From positions 310,001-374,000 of the forward strand of contig JAMPIV010009920.1 of the NCBI GenBank assembly GCA_024509875.1: a DNA stretch of 64,000 nucleotides, in the 5' to 3' direction. This stretch comes from Oreohelix idahoensis. Its lineage: Eukaryota > Mollusca > Gastropoda > Stylommatophora > Oreohelicidae. Shown here in pieces: positions 32,951 to 43,861 of this stretch. A model generated the notes under the pieces. That model saw only the letters and a list, made by a program, of their open reading frames with translations. It made no database searches and had not been told where the DNA came from. Each line of letters starts with the position of its first letter. Position 1 is the first letter of the stretch. The translations under genes were made by a program, and so were the position numbers.

Positions 32951-33219
32951 AACACACAAATAACTTATGAACGAACGAACGAACTTTATTTTCAAAGGGT
33001 TGAGAATTGGGCACACAGGCCCGTCTGACATTCTGCCCTTCCTTTCTCTCACCTTTCATACTGAATTCATTTATTCTCATATGCATTTTACATATCAAAT
33101 TCAAGGAATTCAACGTTGTAAAGTAAAATAATAATATAGCACACTCATATTAACATTAATTACTTATAAGCATGACATAACATATGTTGAAAAGTACAAA
33201 CATTATCAGAGAGGGAGAC

Positions 33220-33223
33220 ATAG

Positions 33224-33254
<31 letters not shown>

Positions 33255-33314
33255 GATAGATGGATGGATGGATGGATGGATGGATGGATGGATGGATGGA
33301 TGGATGGATAGACC

Positions 33315-33374
<60 letters not shown>
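33220..33374. repeat. Compound (GATA)n(GATG)n(GACA)n microsatellite
   Basis: About 155 bases: GATA units, then GATG units, then GACA units, between the two 3' UTR copies of the CR1-like LINE. Confidence 0.95.
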
Positions 33375-33376
<2 letters not shown>

Positions 33377-33690
33377 ACGAACTTTATTTTCAAAGGGTTG
33401 AGAATTGGGCTCACAGGCCCGTCTGACATTCTGCCCTTCCTTTCTCTCGTCTTTTATACTGATTTCATTTATTCTCACATATATTTTACCCATCAATTCA
33501 AGGAATTCAACGTTGTAAAGGTAAAATAATAGCATACTCACATTCACAGTATCTAATTATAAACATGAAATAGAATATGTTGAAAAGTACAAACTAAGTT
33601 TTATCATGAAACAAAATATGTTGAAAAGCACTAACATCATCATTAAACCTACACTCGATATTATACCATTTGTTCGGAAAAATAATCACA

Positions 33691-34389
33691 TTAGGGGGGC
33701 AGATAATCAGAACTCATAAAGTATTCGAAAAGTTTACGATTGTATGAATAGGGACTGAGGTTGTTATGTTTTAGATAATGTGGAAGATAGTTCCAAAGAT
33801 GAGCAGCAGAGTAAGCTAAGCTTTTCTTGAATAAGTCAAGCCTAGGCTTGGGCACTTGTATTTTGTTAAGGCGTTGACTGCGTCTTTCATTGTATTTGAA
33901 CATTGGCCACAGATATGTTGGAGCATTCTGTGACAGGATTTTGTGAACAAATTTAGCTTTGTTGAACAGAAAGCGCTTTCTTAGAGGCAGTATTTTGAGA
34001 TCTTTATATAGATCTAAACACTGTGTTTGGCAGTTGTCAGAAACTATACGCACTGCACGCTTTTGTAGTGAATGGAGTCTTTTTGTGTTGGACATAGAAC
34101 AACCATCCCAGATTGTGGAGCAATAGTCAAGGTTTGTTTGTATGTGAGATATATAGAACAATTTTCGTGCATCTTCATCTAGGAAATGTTTGATTTTAAC
34201 TAACTGGTAAACTTTCTGTGCCGTTTGCTTGGTCAGTGCATGAACATGTGAGTTCCAATTTAGATGCTGGTCAACGACTATTCCTAGAGTTTTATATTCA
34301 TTAACGTTTCCAATTGGTGAGGTACCAATATAGATCTGAAGTGTTGTTTTCTCAGAATTTTGTAACTTTTGTCTAGTTGATATTAACAT
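33691..34389 (-). pseudogene. CR1-like ORF2 C-terminal domain (232-codon frame)
   Basis: Uninterrupted minus-strand frame: YKTLGIVVDQHLNWNSHVHA, KIKHFLDEDARKLFYISHIQ, LDYCSTIWDGCSMSNTKRLH, LQKRAVRIV and LAYSAAHLWNYLPHYLK. It corresponds to the region after the RT active site in CR1/L2/Jockey-group LINEs and aligns along its whole length with the end of the near-complete copy at 49,657-50,590. The frame is closed by a natural stop at SSDYLPP, so only the 5' portion is missing. Confidence 0.85.
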
Positions 34390-34717
34390 GCACTTTGTTT
34401 TAATTATATTAAAATTATATATTATTATATATTAATTATATGAGTAGTCCTAAGCTATGTATATTTACCAAGTCAAAATTCTACATGCATACATAATATA
34501 GTCAAACAATATTTAACTAGAACAAAAGGAAATATATGGTAATTGGGAGGGTAATACTTATGATAAGTGAAAATCTATTAAATATCTAACTGGAGACAGC
34601 AGGCCTTTACACCCCCCCCACATCTTTACTACTTTTGTTGGGTTTCGTTTCGTTTGTTTAGATTTTAAAAAAAATTAAATTAAATTTTTTTTTAAATTTT
34701 AAATAACATAGGCCTAT

Positions 34718-35778
34718 AACATCAGCAGTTATGGGCTATTATGGAAAATATGGGATTTTCAAACCACCTTACACAACTCATCGCACTGCTGTACCAAGAA
34801 CAACAGGCAGCCGTAAGAATAGAGGGGGAAACATCAGAATGGTTTGAAGTACAGAAAGGAGTAAGACAAGGCTGTACCCTTTCCCCTTACCTGTTTAACA
34901 TTTATGCCGAGAATATCATGAGAAACGTAAGAGATGACCAAGAACACACAGAGTTTGACTCATTTAACATCGGCGGGTACCAGATCCCGGAAATCAGATA
35001 TGCTGACGACACAGTCCTCCTATGGACCAACCCAGAAGGACTTGAACAATTAATTCTGTCCACCAAACAACACAGTGAGGCCCAGAATCTATACCTAAAC
35101 ACCAAGAAGACCAAGTTATTGACAACAGACAAAGTAAAGACCAAACCAGAATTTGAAATTGATAACGAAGAACTGGAAAGTGTTAATGAATTTGAATACT
35201 TAGGATCAATCATCAACAGCTCTGGCAACTGTGCGGTAGAAATTAAAAGAAGACTTGCACTTGTTTCACATAAACTAATACAGATGAAAAACCTATGGCA
35301 AGGCACAAGCAAAGAAAATAAGTTACAACTGATCAGAGCATGTATATTCCCAGTAGCAACATACGGCTGCGAGACTTGGACACTCAATAAAACAGTTGCA
35401 GAAAAGGTTACATCATTCGAAATGAAATGCTACAGAAGGATGTTGAGAATACCCTGGACAGAAAAAAAGACCAACAGAGAAGTACTGCACTTACTAAACG
35501 TACAAGAACATTGGCTCCTAAATACCATCGCAATAAGGAAGCTGAAATTTGTCGGTCATATAAAAAGACATAATAGTCTGGAAAAAAATAGTGATGGAAG
35601 GCATGGTCCCTGGAAAAAGGGGAAGGGGTAGACCTAGACGACAGTGGACCCAGGACATCACAGAGAGTCTGAACTTGTCTTTGGCTGATGCAGGTTGACT
35701 TGCCCAGAATCATGATGCGTTCAGAGCAGCTGTAATGGAGACAACGTTCTGGAAAGAATACGTCACATGATGATGATG
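34718..35778 (+). mobile_element. LINE-D copy D1 inserted in PB1 with 8-bp duplication
   Basis: Flanked by AGGCCTAT (34,710-34,717 and 35,779-35,786); PB3 at 57,328-57,335 shows the uninterrupted site. A 5'-truncated RTE-like LINE encoding the RT half: 34,741-35,631 with GVRQGCTLSPYLFNIYAENI, the active site IRYADDTVLLW, FEYLGSIINSSG and YGCETW. The C-terminal KGRGRPRRQW-like block and 3' end follow after a frameshift near 35,590, finishing in an ATGATGATG tail. Confidence 0.9.
34741..35631 (+). pseudogene. LINE-D1 RT and C-terminal domain
   Basis: 296 codons open. RT palm blocks from residue ~20 (AAVRIEGETSEWFEVQKGVR), YADD near residue 88, KTKLLTTDKVKTKPEFEIDN, then NLWQGTSKENKLQLIRACIF and MLRIPWTEKKTNREVL. 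Near-identical (over 95% by eye) to D2 at 46,230-47,045. The frame is lost at the GKGRGR stretch. The endonuclease and RT N-terminus are missing by 5' truncation. Confidence 0.85.
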
Positions 35779-36293
35779 AGGCCTATGCACAAAATTGCTG
35801 ATTTTCATTTATCCTAATTACAGTGATTTGACAGATGTGATTCCACTTTCGTGTATCAGCGGTATTCAAGTTATCTGGAATTGAAAACATGTAGGCCTAC
35901 TAGGCCTATCCTAATTAGCGTATAACCCTTCAGAGGTAGAACGGGATAAGTCTTTTCATCATAAATATAATAAAAAAGCATTCAAAATATAGTTATTTCC
36001 AAAAAATGTGGTGAAATTAAGTGGGACATGGGTCTGATAACAGGGTATGCTATAGGATATGGAATCGCCATCAATTTCTACTCCTGACCATCTTAAACTG
36101 TGTCAAATATATTCCCATATGTAAACCAAGAAATTTCGTTCAAACGCTTGCCTATAGGCTAATTTTGGACATGGTTACAAATAAAACTGTAAATAGGCCT
36201 ACATTGTAAATATAGACACAAGTACGGTAGGCCTATCTATAAACTGGACTTATTTAAATAGGTTTTATAAATGAGATAATGAATTTATTACTT

Positions 36294-36549
36294 ATGACGA
36301 GTGCTAAAAATAAATCTGCATTTACATCATTAACGCAAACCACCGAAAACTTCTGGAAATGGATTTAGTGCGCAAAGGGTAGTAAAAATTGTACGGTAAC
36401 TTTGCCCAAAGGGAAGCAAAAATTGTATGGTAACTTTACAATTTTTACTTCCCTTTGCACACTAAATCCATTTCCAGAAGTTTTCGGCGGTTTTGTTTTT
36501 GGCGCTTTGCGTTAATGGCGTAAGCGCAGATTTATTTTTAGCACTCATC
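36294..36549. repeat. ~110-bp foldback inverted repeat inside PB1
   Basis: Left arm about 36,294-36,400 and right arm about 36,430-36,549 are inverted copies (blocks GTGCTAAAAATAAATCTGC, GAAAACTTCTGGAAATGGAT and AGTAAAAATTGTA occur in opposite senses). The 30-base centre is itself partly self-complementary. PB2 keeps only the right arm (42,570-42,700). Confidence 0.9.
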
Positions 36550-36753
36550 GCGTCTGTTGTTGCGAAAAATACCTTCAATAATCAAAAAATGGACACAAAG
36601 TAACGAACTTTCGATTTCGTATTTTTTTTCAAGGTCCGATGTGGAAAATTCAAGGCTTTTAGCCATTTTTCCAGACTGTTCAAGGCCTGGAATTTTTTTT
36701 TCGTTTTCCAGGTTTTTCAAGGTTTATCCAGGTTGCTACGAACCCTGCTAATA

Positions 36754-38300
36754 GTTGTAGCGACGTAGTATGTCGTCTTACAGAAGAATATGGTGTAGGA
36801 ACTACCACCGTATATGACATAAGGAAAGAGAAAGACAAGATGCTGAAATTTTACAGGGACAGTGATGACCAAAAGCTAATGTCAGATCGGAAAACTTTAC
36901 ACAGAGAAAAATTGAAGATCTTGACCGTGTATTGAGGGAATGGATTCGACAACGGCGAAGTGAGCATGCTACTGACTGGTTTGTTGGTCATGAAACAAGC
37001 TAAAATATACCATGAAGAACTGAACCTTGAAGGTGAGTGTGAATATTCGGTAGGGTGGCTGCAGAAATTTAAGAAGCGCCATGGCATAAAATATCTAAAA
37101 ATCTGCGGGGACAAAGGTTCTGCTGACCACGAAGCAGCTGAAAATTATATTGACGAATTTGCAAACATAATATGTCATGAAAATCTTAGTCCAGAACAAG
37201 TATATAATGCCGGCGAAACTTCTCTGTACTGGCGCTACATTCCTAGGAAAACTTAAACAACGGTTGAAGAGAGAGTACCAATAGGCATTAAGGATGCAAA
37301 GCACAGGTTGATTGTTCTTGGTCGTGCCAATGCTGCAGGCACACACCAGTTAAAGTTGACAGTCATTCAGAAAAGTAATCAACCGAAGATGTCGTAAGGG
37401 TGTAACCAATTTACCCACCCATTACTATGCCAATAACAAAGCATAGATGACGAGAGAAGTGTTTTCTGACTGGTTTCATAACCATTTTGTACCAGCAGTA
37501 CAAGCTCATTGCACACAAGCTGGACTAGATGAAAACTGTAAAATCCTCCAAATGTAACATCGTCAATACAGCCTTGCGACCAAGGGATTTTACGATCTAT
37601 GAAGAGCCATTACAAACATGCTCTTTTGAATTGTATGCTGCATGCCGTGAACACTGGTGTAGAAGTAGAAACATTTCTCAAGGAGTTCACTATTAAAGAC
37701 ACAATCTATACAATTGCAAGGGCATGGAGCAGTGTTGACAAGGTAACACTAACAAAAGCTTGGCACAGACTCTGGTCGGCAACGATAATTCATGATGTGA
37801 ATCGGAAGATGATGAGTTTGTAGGATTTCGTATCAGTAAAGAGAAGAACATGATATCAGACCTCCAAACCTTAGCCAAAAGTGTAACATCAGAAAGTTGT
37901 AACAAGTTAGAGGAGGCTGACATAGAGGAAGTGCTAAACACTGATAATGATGCACCTGTTGTACATTCTTTGAGTGATGGGGAAATTGCCCAAATGGTTC
38001 TACAAGATAAGCATGATGACAGCAGCGATGATGATAACATTGTGGATGCCGGTGAAAACGTCCTCATAGACGAAATGGTTAACATGTGTGATCGGTTAAT
38101 TAAAGGTCTTGAACGATGTGCATTCATAAGTGAGCACGAAGATATGGCAGTTTATGGGATTAAAGAGAGACTACTTAGACAGAAACTATTGTTAGACAGA
38201 TGACACTTTACGAAGTCTACAGAAAGCCATCTGTCATAATGCCTATTCATCAGTTGAAAATCCTATTCCTGGTACAACAACAGATGTCTGACTCCAAACT
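36754..38300 (+). pseudogene. Pogo/jerky (Tigger-like) transposase pseudogene
   Basis: Continues from 31,374 after PB1. SDVVCRLTEEYGVGTTTVYD (helix-turn-helix), EYSVGWLQKFKKRHGIKYLK (CENP-B type DNA-binding end), EAAENYIDEFANII, LSPEQVYNAGETSLYWRYIP and KDAKHRLIVLGRANAAG (DDE domain). The family's first catalytic box is NADET; here it reads NAGET, so the Asp is lost. Later pieces: SIQPCDQGI, MKSHYKHALLNCMLHA, AWHRLW, and an acidic tail (37,850-38,203) with DKHDDSSDDDNIVDAGENV. Stops and frameshifts throughout. Such genes are sometimes domesticated, but this one is clearly broken. Confidence 0.85.
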
Positions 38301-39054
38301 GATGACGATGGTTAGAGCTTGAATGTAGGCTACATGTGTGGGTATTTAATGTTTATTTTTAAAAGTTAAAAAAAATGTATTTCTAAGAACAAAATTGCAA
38401 TTTTGGCCGAAATCTGAAAAAATCCGACAACCAAAAAACGCTGTCCCTGAGCATTTCAGATTCTGGGTTACACACCTGTACAGCAATTTTAGCATATTTA
38501 ATGTGGTTAGATATTACACATTAATTATGGCAAAATTACACCACCTGATATGTCACCGCATTAGAAATTACATAAAAACTGAAAGAATTCTGTTATTATT
38601 AATTTTCTGCAACTGCAAGTTGGTAACCCAGAATAAAAAATGCTTGGGGATGGCCATATTTTGGTTTTATGATTTCACCCAAAGTAGCACAAAAATCGGT
38701 TTGAAAATCGCCCAAAAGTCAGCCGAAAAAACTTTTGATTTTCGGAATATTTCGGTTTTTGGATTCAGAGTTACTAATCTTATTAGATTTGAAGAAAACA
38801 AAATGTGTTTATTTCTCACCTTATAATGCTGTTCATAGTGCAACCGTTTCTTGAAGCTGGATCTGAATTCAAGTTTGCAGACACGCAAAGGCTGGACTGG
38901 GTCTCTATCATAGTGCCACAGAACGGGTGTACTCTATAAAGATAAAGTCATTTCTATATAATGAACTCAATTTTTCTAAAGCAATTACATGCATATCTCC
39001 CTTTTCTGTTCTGTTTTTTTTTTATTTTTTCAATTTATTTGCATCTTCACTTTC
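38301..39054. other. Unassigned A/T-rich stretch
   Basis: A 143-codon open frame (38,395-38,826, plus) has no family motif and lies in low-complexity A/T sequence; I do not regard it as a gene. The area may hold the outer end of the pogo/jerky element, but no terminal repeat was recognised. Confidence 0.45.
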
Positions 39055-39112
39055 TTAAGATTAGCGCACTGGTAGAGTAGTGAGAAAGCAATGGGCATGA
39101 ATCTCTATCTAA
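39055..39112 (+). repeat. Degenerate tRNA-like sequence
   Basis: TTAGCGCACTGGTAGAG resembles a tRNA A-box region (TRGCNNARYNNGTAGAG) and GGCATGAATC sits where a B box (GGTTCGAATC) would be, about 25 bases later. It lies directly beside the LINE-B2 tail. Possibly a tRNA-derived SINE head or a decayed tRNA; not a functional tRNA. Confidence 0.35.
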
Positions 39113-40867
39113 TCACTTGCTTACTTAGTCGTTCCCCTTCTACCATGAGGTGTAGAGGTTTGGAAGAGAGAGCGCCAGACTATCCTATCGTCTGTCTTCC
39201 TCCTGGCCTGGTTCCATTTTAGTCCTCGGTCCTTCATAAAGATTGTCTAATGTTGTCCTCCCAGCGGACTCTGGGTTGTCCTGGGGGTGTGAATCCCTGG
39301 CTCTTTGTTTCCCATGCTTGTTGTGGTAGCCGATCATCTCCCATTCAGCAGACATGGCCAAACCATCTTAGTTGGGACTGTTCTATTTGGGTCTACAGGG
39401 GGTGGGATTTTAGACCTTGACGTATCATCTGGTTGCGGACCATGTCTCTTCTTGTTACTTCAACCACCTTCCTCAGATACCTCATTTCTGAGGTTTGGAT
39501 CTGGTTTGTGGGTTGTAGTCATTGCCCATGAGTCGCATCCATATGTCAAGACTGGGACATAGGTGGAGCGGTATACAGCCATCTTCGTTTTCTTACCAAC
39601 CTCTCTCTTGCTGAGGAATTCTAGATTTATGGCCTGAAAAAGTCTCCCAGCTGCTGCTTTTCGAGTGGGCAATTCTTCTTTGATGCCTCCCTTTTGGTCT
39701 ATGATAGCTCAGAGCTATTTAAAGTGGTCGACCTGCTCCAGGACCTGTTCTCCAAGCTTAATCTGGTGTCTTCTTTCTACTTGTGATATCACCATGGATT
39801 TTGTTTTAGAGCTGCTTATGACCATCCCTCTCTTCTCCAGCTCTTCCTTCCAGCCTTGCAGGTTGGATTGGAGATGTGCCTCTGATTTAGCATTCAGGGC
39901 AACATCATCAGCAAATGCCAGCTCTGAAATACAGACCTGTCTCCTCTTCCAGTACCCCACTGAATACTTTCTTGTTCTCTCCTTACATGACTTGATGACA
40001 TCGTCCATGAGGAGTATGAAAAGATAAAGTGACAGGATATCACCTTGTCTTACACCAGTGGTGGTCCTGAACTCTTCTGACTTATGGTTTACTGTCTCAC
40101 ATATTTTCTGCAAGACTTGTAGAAGCTCTGCATAGCATGAATCAGAGGTGCTAGAATTTTCTTCCTTGCCAAACAGTCCCAAAGTTTGCTCCAGGGGACC
40201 CTGTCAAACGCTTTTTCCAGATCTATGAAACAAAGATGGATCTCACTCTTATATTCAAGGGCCTTTTCACTCAGCTGATTAGTGTGAAGACTAGGTCTTG
40301 AGTACTTCGGTTAGCTCAGAATCCGCACTGGACCTCATCCGATTGTGGCTCTGCTAGGCGTCGGAGTCTCTGCTCTAGGATTCTAGAGTAGATTTTACCA
40401 GGGACACTGAGAACGGATATGCCTCTATGGTTTCCACATTGTCGATTGTCACCCTTTTTGAAAATTGGTGTTATGATGGCAATCTCCCAATCCTTTGGTA
40501 TGGTCTTGTTGCACCACGCTGCATGTAGGACCCTTAAGAGTGATAAGTCGCCTGATGCTCCCATGTACTTAACCATTTCTGGTGTTATACCATCATGGCC
40601 TGCTGCTTTGCCCATCTTTATTTTCTCCAGTGCTGCCTTCAGTTCTTCCATCTTTATGTCATCTTCATCACCATTAGTTTCCTCTTCTGTGCTAGTGGTT
40701 ATTACTTCTGATGCTCGACCTTGCTCACGATCAAGGAGTTCTGAAAAATATTCTTTCTATCTTTCCATTACTTCCTTCAGGGCAGTAAGCAATTCGCCTT
40801 GTTGCTTATCCTTTATAAATTTGAGAGGGCATTGTTTTTCCTTCCTCATGTTTTTTAGGGTCTTATA
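39113..40867 (-). mobile_element. LINE-B copy B2, 3' part (segment 1 of 3)
   Basis: Minus-strand LINE-B closely similar to B1. The tail (AAGT/AAGC) is at 39,113-39,130, the C-terminal domain at 39,672-39,460 (SAYVPVLTYGCDSWAMTTTH-like), RT 40,651-39,715 with KMGKAAGHDGITPEMVK, NHRGISVLSVPGKIYS and the active site ELAFADDVALNAKS. More frameshifts than B1. Broken at CTTATA (40,862-40,867) by PB2, continuing at 42,898. Confidence 0.9.
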
Positions 40868-42891
40868 CAGGATTCATAGCAAATTTCTTCAAGCATTTTC
40901 CAGGTTTTTTCCAGGTCCAGCACGTGATTTTCAAGGATGGGAAACTCTAATATTTTCCTCATCTAATTTTCTCAGATATAATTATCACTTTGCTGACCAG
41001 CAATCCGGAGCATTAACGTCTCCCATTGCCAAGGGTGTTTGCAGATTTCTTTAAAAATAACTTTTTTTTTTTTTTTAAATTCATAAAAGATTGAAAAACA
41101 GACATCTTTTCCAAGTTTTTAGTGAATTTGTTCAACATCAGTGCAATAAAATGTTAGTGACATGGATGGTTATGAATAAAATAAGCTTGACTGACGTATT
41201 GATTTAACGATTAACCACGTATATCAACATAAAAGGCTAATACAATTGGAATAAAATGTTTAAAAAAAAACCTGTATTTTTCGTGTTTGTCTTTTTTGAA
41301 TGTATTCTGCGTCTGTGGCATCTGACAATGATGCGTTTGTAAACGTTTGAGTAGTTAAGTACCTCTAGTTGGAGTCTGAGCTGCTTTTTTCATTAACTGG
41401 GGTTGAAGTTGTAGCTGTAGGCCTCTGCAAGAGTCTTTGTCAATGATCCACATTGATAATAATTGACTGTGTGGTATAACTTGAAGCAGGGTATCAGGCA
41501 TATAGGTACATTGCAATCTGGGCAGTACATGCAAGCCTGGCTTCTGTTCCCTGCAGCCTTACACACTTTACAGTCTGGTTTGTAACTTGCCCTTTCATAT
41601 TTATCAATGAAGTGGTGCTCATTAAGTCGTGTTGTTGTGACCTGTGGTTTTGAAGGTGTCACATTGCGTCGAAGAATAGCAGGTTCAATAAGAGTCATAC
41701 TGACATCCTGATCTTCGCTTTGATCTTTTTTGTAGAGTTGGCAGTGTTGTAGGTTATGTGCCCATTGACCAGGGCAGTTTCAACTAAGAAATAATATAAA
41801 AATAGGATCTGTGTGGGTAGGGCTAGCTTGCACCTAGTTGGCTGAAGTGGTTGACACCTCCCATACTTTTGCTGTATTTTTCTGCAAGCACTGGCTTCTG
41901 AATTGTTCTGCTCTAAAGAATTTGTTTTTCTAACTGTCTTCTTTATATTATCATTGGAGTGAGCAGTGGATATAAGGTTAAATCTTTTCGTATCATGCCA
42001 GGTGACTGTCGGCATGCCTTATCTTCTGTCGCACAAAACACAGGATGATTTGTCTTTTTCAATTTGAGTTGTTTTTTCTTCAGTGCTACAGGAAAATGCT
42101 TCCTATTTTCCGCTACTGTTCCAAATGCACCAATCTGAATTTCAGGTCTTGAAATAAAGCTGAAGGCTGAATCAAAACTACCACAGAAGAGAATATGTCC
42201 CTTGTTGCATATGAAATTTGAATTAAAACTATGGTGACTTTTCACTGAAAAAAGAGTCCAAATAATCTCAGCTCTCAAGAGTTTTTTCCTTGGTCACAAA
42301 TGATGTCACATCTGTAGGTCTCCTAGTAGTGTTAGTTTAAAAAAAAAAAAAAAAAAAGGGAACACACAAATAACTTATGAGTAGACCTAAGCTATGTATG
42401 TTTACCAATTCAAAATTCTAAACGCATACATAATATAGTCAAACAATATTTAACTAGAACAAAATATAGTGAAAATCTATTAAATATGTAAGTGGAGACT
42501 GCAGACCTTTACACACACACACACACCCCCCCCCCCCCCCCCCCCGATAACTTTGCGCAAAGGGAAGTAAAAAGTGTACTGTAACTTTACAATTTTTACT
42601 TCCCTTTGCGCACTAAATCCATTTCCAGAAGTTTTCGGCGGTTTCGTTTTCGGCGCTTTGCATTAATGGCGTGAACGCAGATTTATTTTTAGCACTCGTC
42701 GCGTCTGTTGTTGTGGAAAATACCATCAATAACCGAAAAATGGACACACAGTAACGAACTTTCAATTTTGCATTTTTTTTCAAGGTTCGATGTGGAAAAT
42801 TCAAGGCTTTTAGCCATTTTTCCAGGCCTGGAATGTCTTTTTTTCGTTTTTCAGGTTTTTCAAGGTTTTTTCCAGGTCACTACAAACCCTG
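40868..42891 (-). mobile_element. piggyBac-like element PB2 inserted in LINE-B2
   Basis: Starts CAGGATTCATAGC and ends ...CTACAAACCCTG, flanked by CTTATA (40,862-40,867 and 42,892-42,897). LINE-B1 shows the empty site with a single CTTATA (minus-strand linker region near 25,083-25,088), so boundaries and the 6-bp duplication are certain. About 2.0 kb. Relative to PB1 it lacks the inserted LINEs and has a deletion joining a 20-C tract (42,526-42,545) to the right foldback arm. Confidence 0.93.
41393..42278 (-). pseudogene. PB2 piggyBac-type transposase, C-terminal half
   Basis: Pieces 42,278-41,943 (SFDSAFSFISRPEIQIGAFG, NRKHFPVALKKKQLK), 42,015-41,695 (TWHDTKRFNLISTAHSNDN, then LVETALVNGHITYN) and 41,698-41,393 (CKVCKAAGNRSQACMYC, CNVPICLIPCFKLYHT). 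Same extent as in PB1 and PB3, again with no N-terminal half. The MGGVD block lies out of frame near 41,850. Frameshifts at the piece boundaries. Confidence 0.85.
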
Positions 42892-42897
42892 CTTATA

Positions 42898-43412
42898 GAA
42901 CAATTTCTGGTTTTCTTGTGCATCTTTTTTCTAGCTTTTTTTCCAAATTCTTCCCAGGACTTCTGTTTTGCTGCTAGCACCTTGTTCTTTGCTTCTGTTC
43001 TGAATGTCACAAATTCTCTATTTGTCCTGCTGTGTTTTTAGCTCCTAAGTATTGTTTCCATGTCATTTTCTTCTCTCTTACTTTCTCTTTGACTTCCTCT
43101 GTCCCCAAGGTGTCCTCTTTCTCTTGTTCCCACGTCGGACTTCACCACATGCTTCTGCAGCAGATGTCTTTACGTCCTTGAATTTAAGCCACAGGGTTTC
43201 CAAGTCAGCAGGTTTTTCTTCTGTGTTTCTCACAGCTGTAGCAATAAGCCTCTGATATCTGGTCTAAATTTCTGGCTACCTCAGCTTGTAGGTCTTAATG
43301 CTCATTTCTTCCGTTCGTTTACTTGGTTTCTTGCGTGGTGCTGGGCAGTTCCTAGGCTGAGCAACTCTTTCAGTTGTTCTTTTGATTGTAAGCAGGTAGT
43401 GATCACTTATAT
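42898..43412 (-). mobile_element. LINE-B2, linker part (segment 2 of 3)
   Basis: Resumes the LINE-B sequence right after PB2 with the lysine-rich linker (minus frame TEAKNKVLAAKQKSWEEFGK, then PWW-region sequence in broken frames), matching B1 25,088-25,600. It is cut again after GTGATCACTT by the CR1-like LINE and resumes at 51,616. Confidence 0.9.
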
Positions 43413-43861
43413 TCCTGTCGCTACAGAGTGCGGACGTGTTTTCATAGAGCTCTATTTTCGAATTTGTAAAAGTGTGTTTCTGCTATAATTCATGATGGAT
43501 TTTAATATCATTGTGTTCGGTATTATTGTGGCTTTGTCGTGAAATCATTTTTTGTGGTGTCAATATGAACAGAAATGTTAGATTTTGTTCTAAAAGGATC
43601 TACTATTATAATACACTGTGCTGTTTTGCACATAAACTTGTAGTATTGTTAAATGGGTAGCCGACAACCCTCGAATTGAGCGCCCAACAATGACCAAGCC
43701 ACCCAGGTGTTTAATTATAGGTCCTCAGCGCGGGGCCTTTTTGGAAAATCCACTATAAAATGAAACCCCGCGACCCAAATCGTCACGCCAGAGCGATGAT
43801 TATCAGCCATGAACAAAGCTAATTACCTTCTTCCTTCGCGGTACCAGCAATAACATTCACA
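43413..43861 (+). promoter_or_regulatory. 5' UTR/internal promoter region of the CR1-like LINE
   Basis: Non-coding 450 bases before the ORF1 start. CR1/Jockey-group LINEs usually hold an internal promoter here; no specific element is recognisable. A GCGGGGCC-rich stretch sits at 43,730-43,740. Confidence 0.45.

Larger units (their letters stand above)
32971..34437 (-). mobile_element. CR1-like LINE 3' end inserted in PB1
   Basis: Interrupts PB1 between AACTTATGA and TGAGTAGTCC, sequences that are adjacent in PB2 (42,371-42,385). A short TATGA duplication is possible. It encodes the ORF2 C-terminus (34,389-33,691), then a 3' UTR that appears twice (33,374-33,660 and 32,971-33,215), separated by a tetranucleotide array. 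Both copies end in TTTGAAAATAAAGTTCGTTC-type sequence (read on minus), with (GTTC)n as the outer tail. Confidence 0.85.
31375..36747 (-). mobile_element. piggyBac-like element PB1, inserted in a pogo/jerky gene
   Basis: Terminal CAGGGTTCATAGCAA on the left matches CAGGGTTCGTAGCAA read inward on the right. It is flanked by CTAATA (31,369-31,374 and 36,748-36,753). It carries minus-strand piggyBac transposase remnants (31,895-32,745), a G/A tract, two later insertions (CR1-like 3' end and LINE-D), and a ~110-bp foldback near its right end. Without these insertions it would be about 2.8 kb. A 6-bp duplication is not the TTAA typical of piggyBac. The outer terminal zones on both sides are rich in CCAGG/AAGG-type words. 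Confidence 0.85.

Noticed and set aside
33160..33547. Open frames rich in CLSV/IHPS repeats
   Set aside because: They translate the GATA/GATG/GACA microsatellite.
36754..38300. A functional domesticated jerky-like host gene
   Set aside because: Multiple stops and frameshifts, loss of the catalytic Asp and a large insertion make it a pseudogene.
38395..38826. 143-codon plus-strand open frame
   Set aside because: Low-complexity A/T sequence, no family motif, no start or splice context; probably chance.
39055..39112. A functional tRNA gene
   Set aside because: Only box-like similarity; the acceptor and anticodon stems do not pair.
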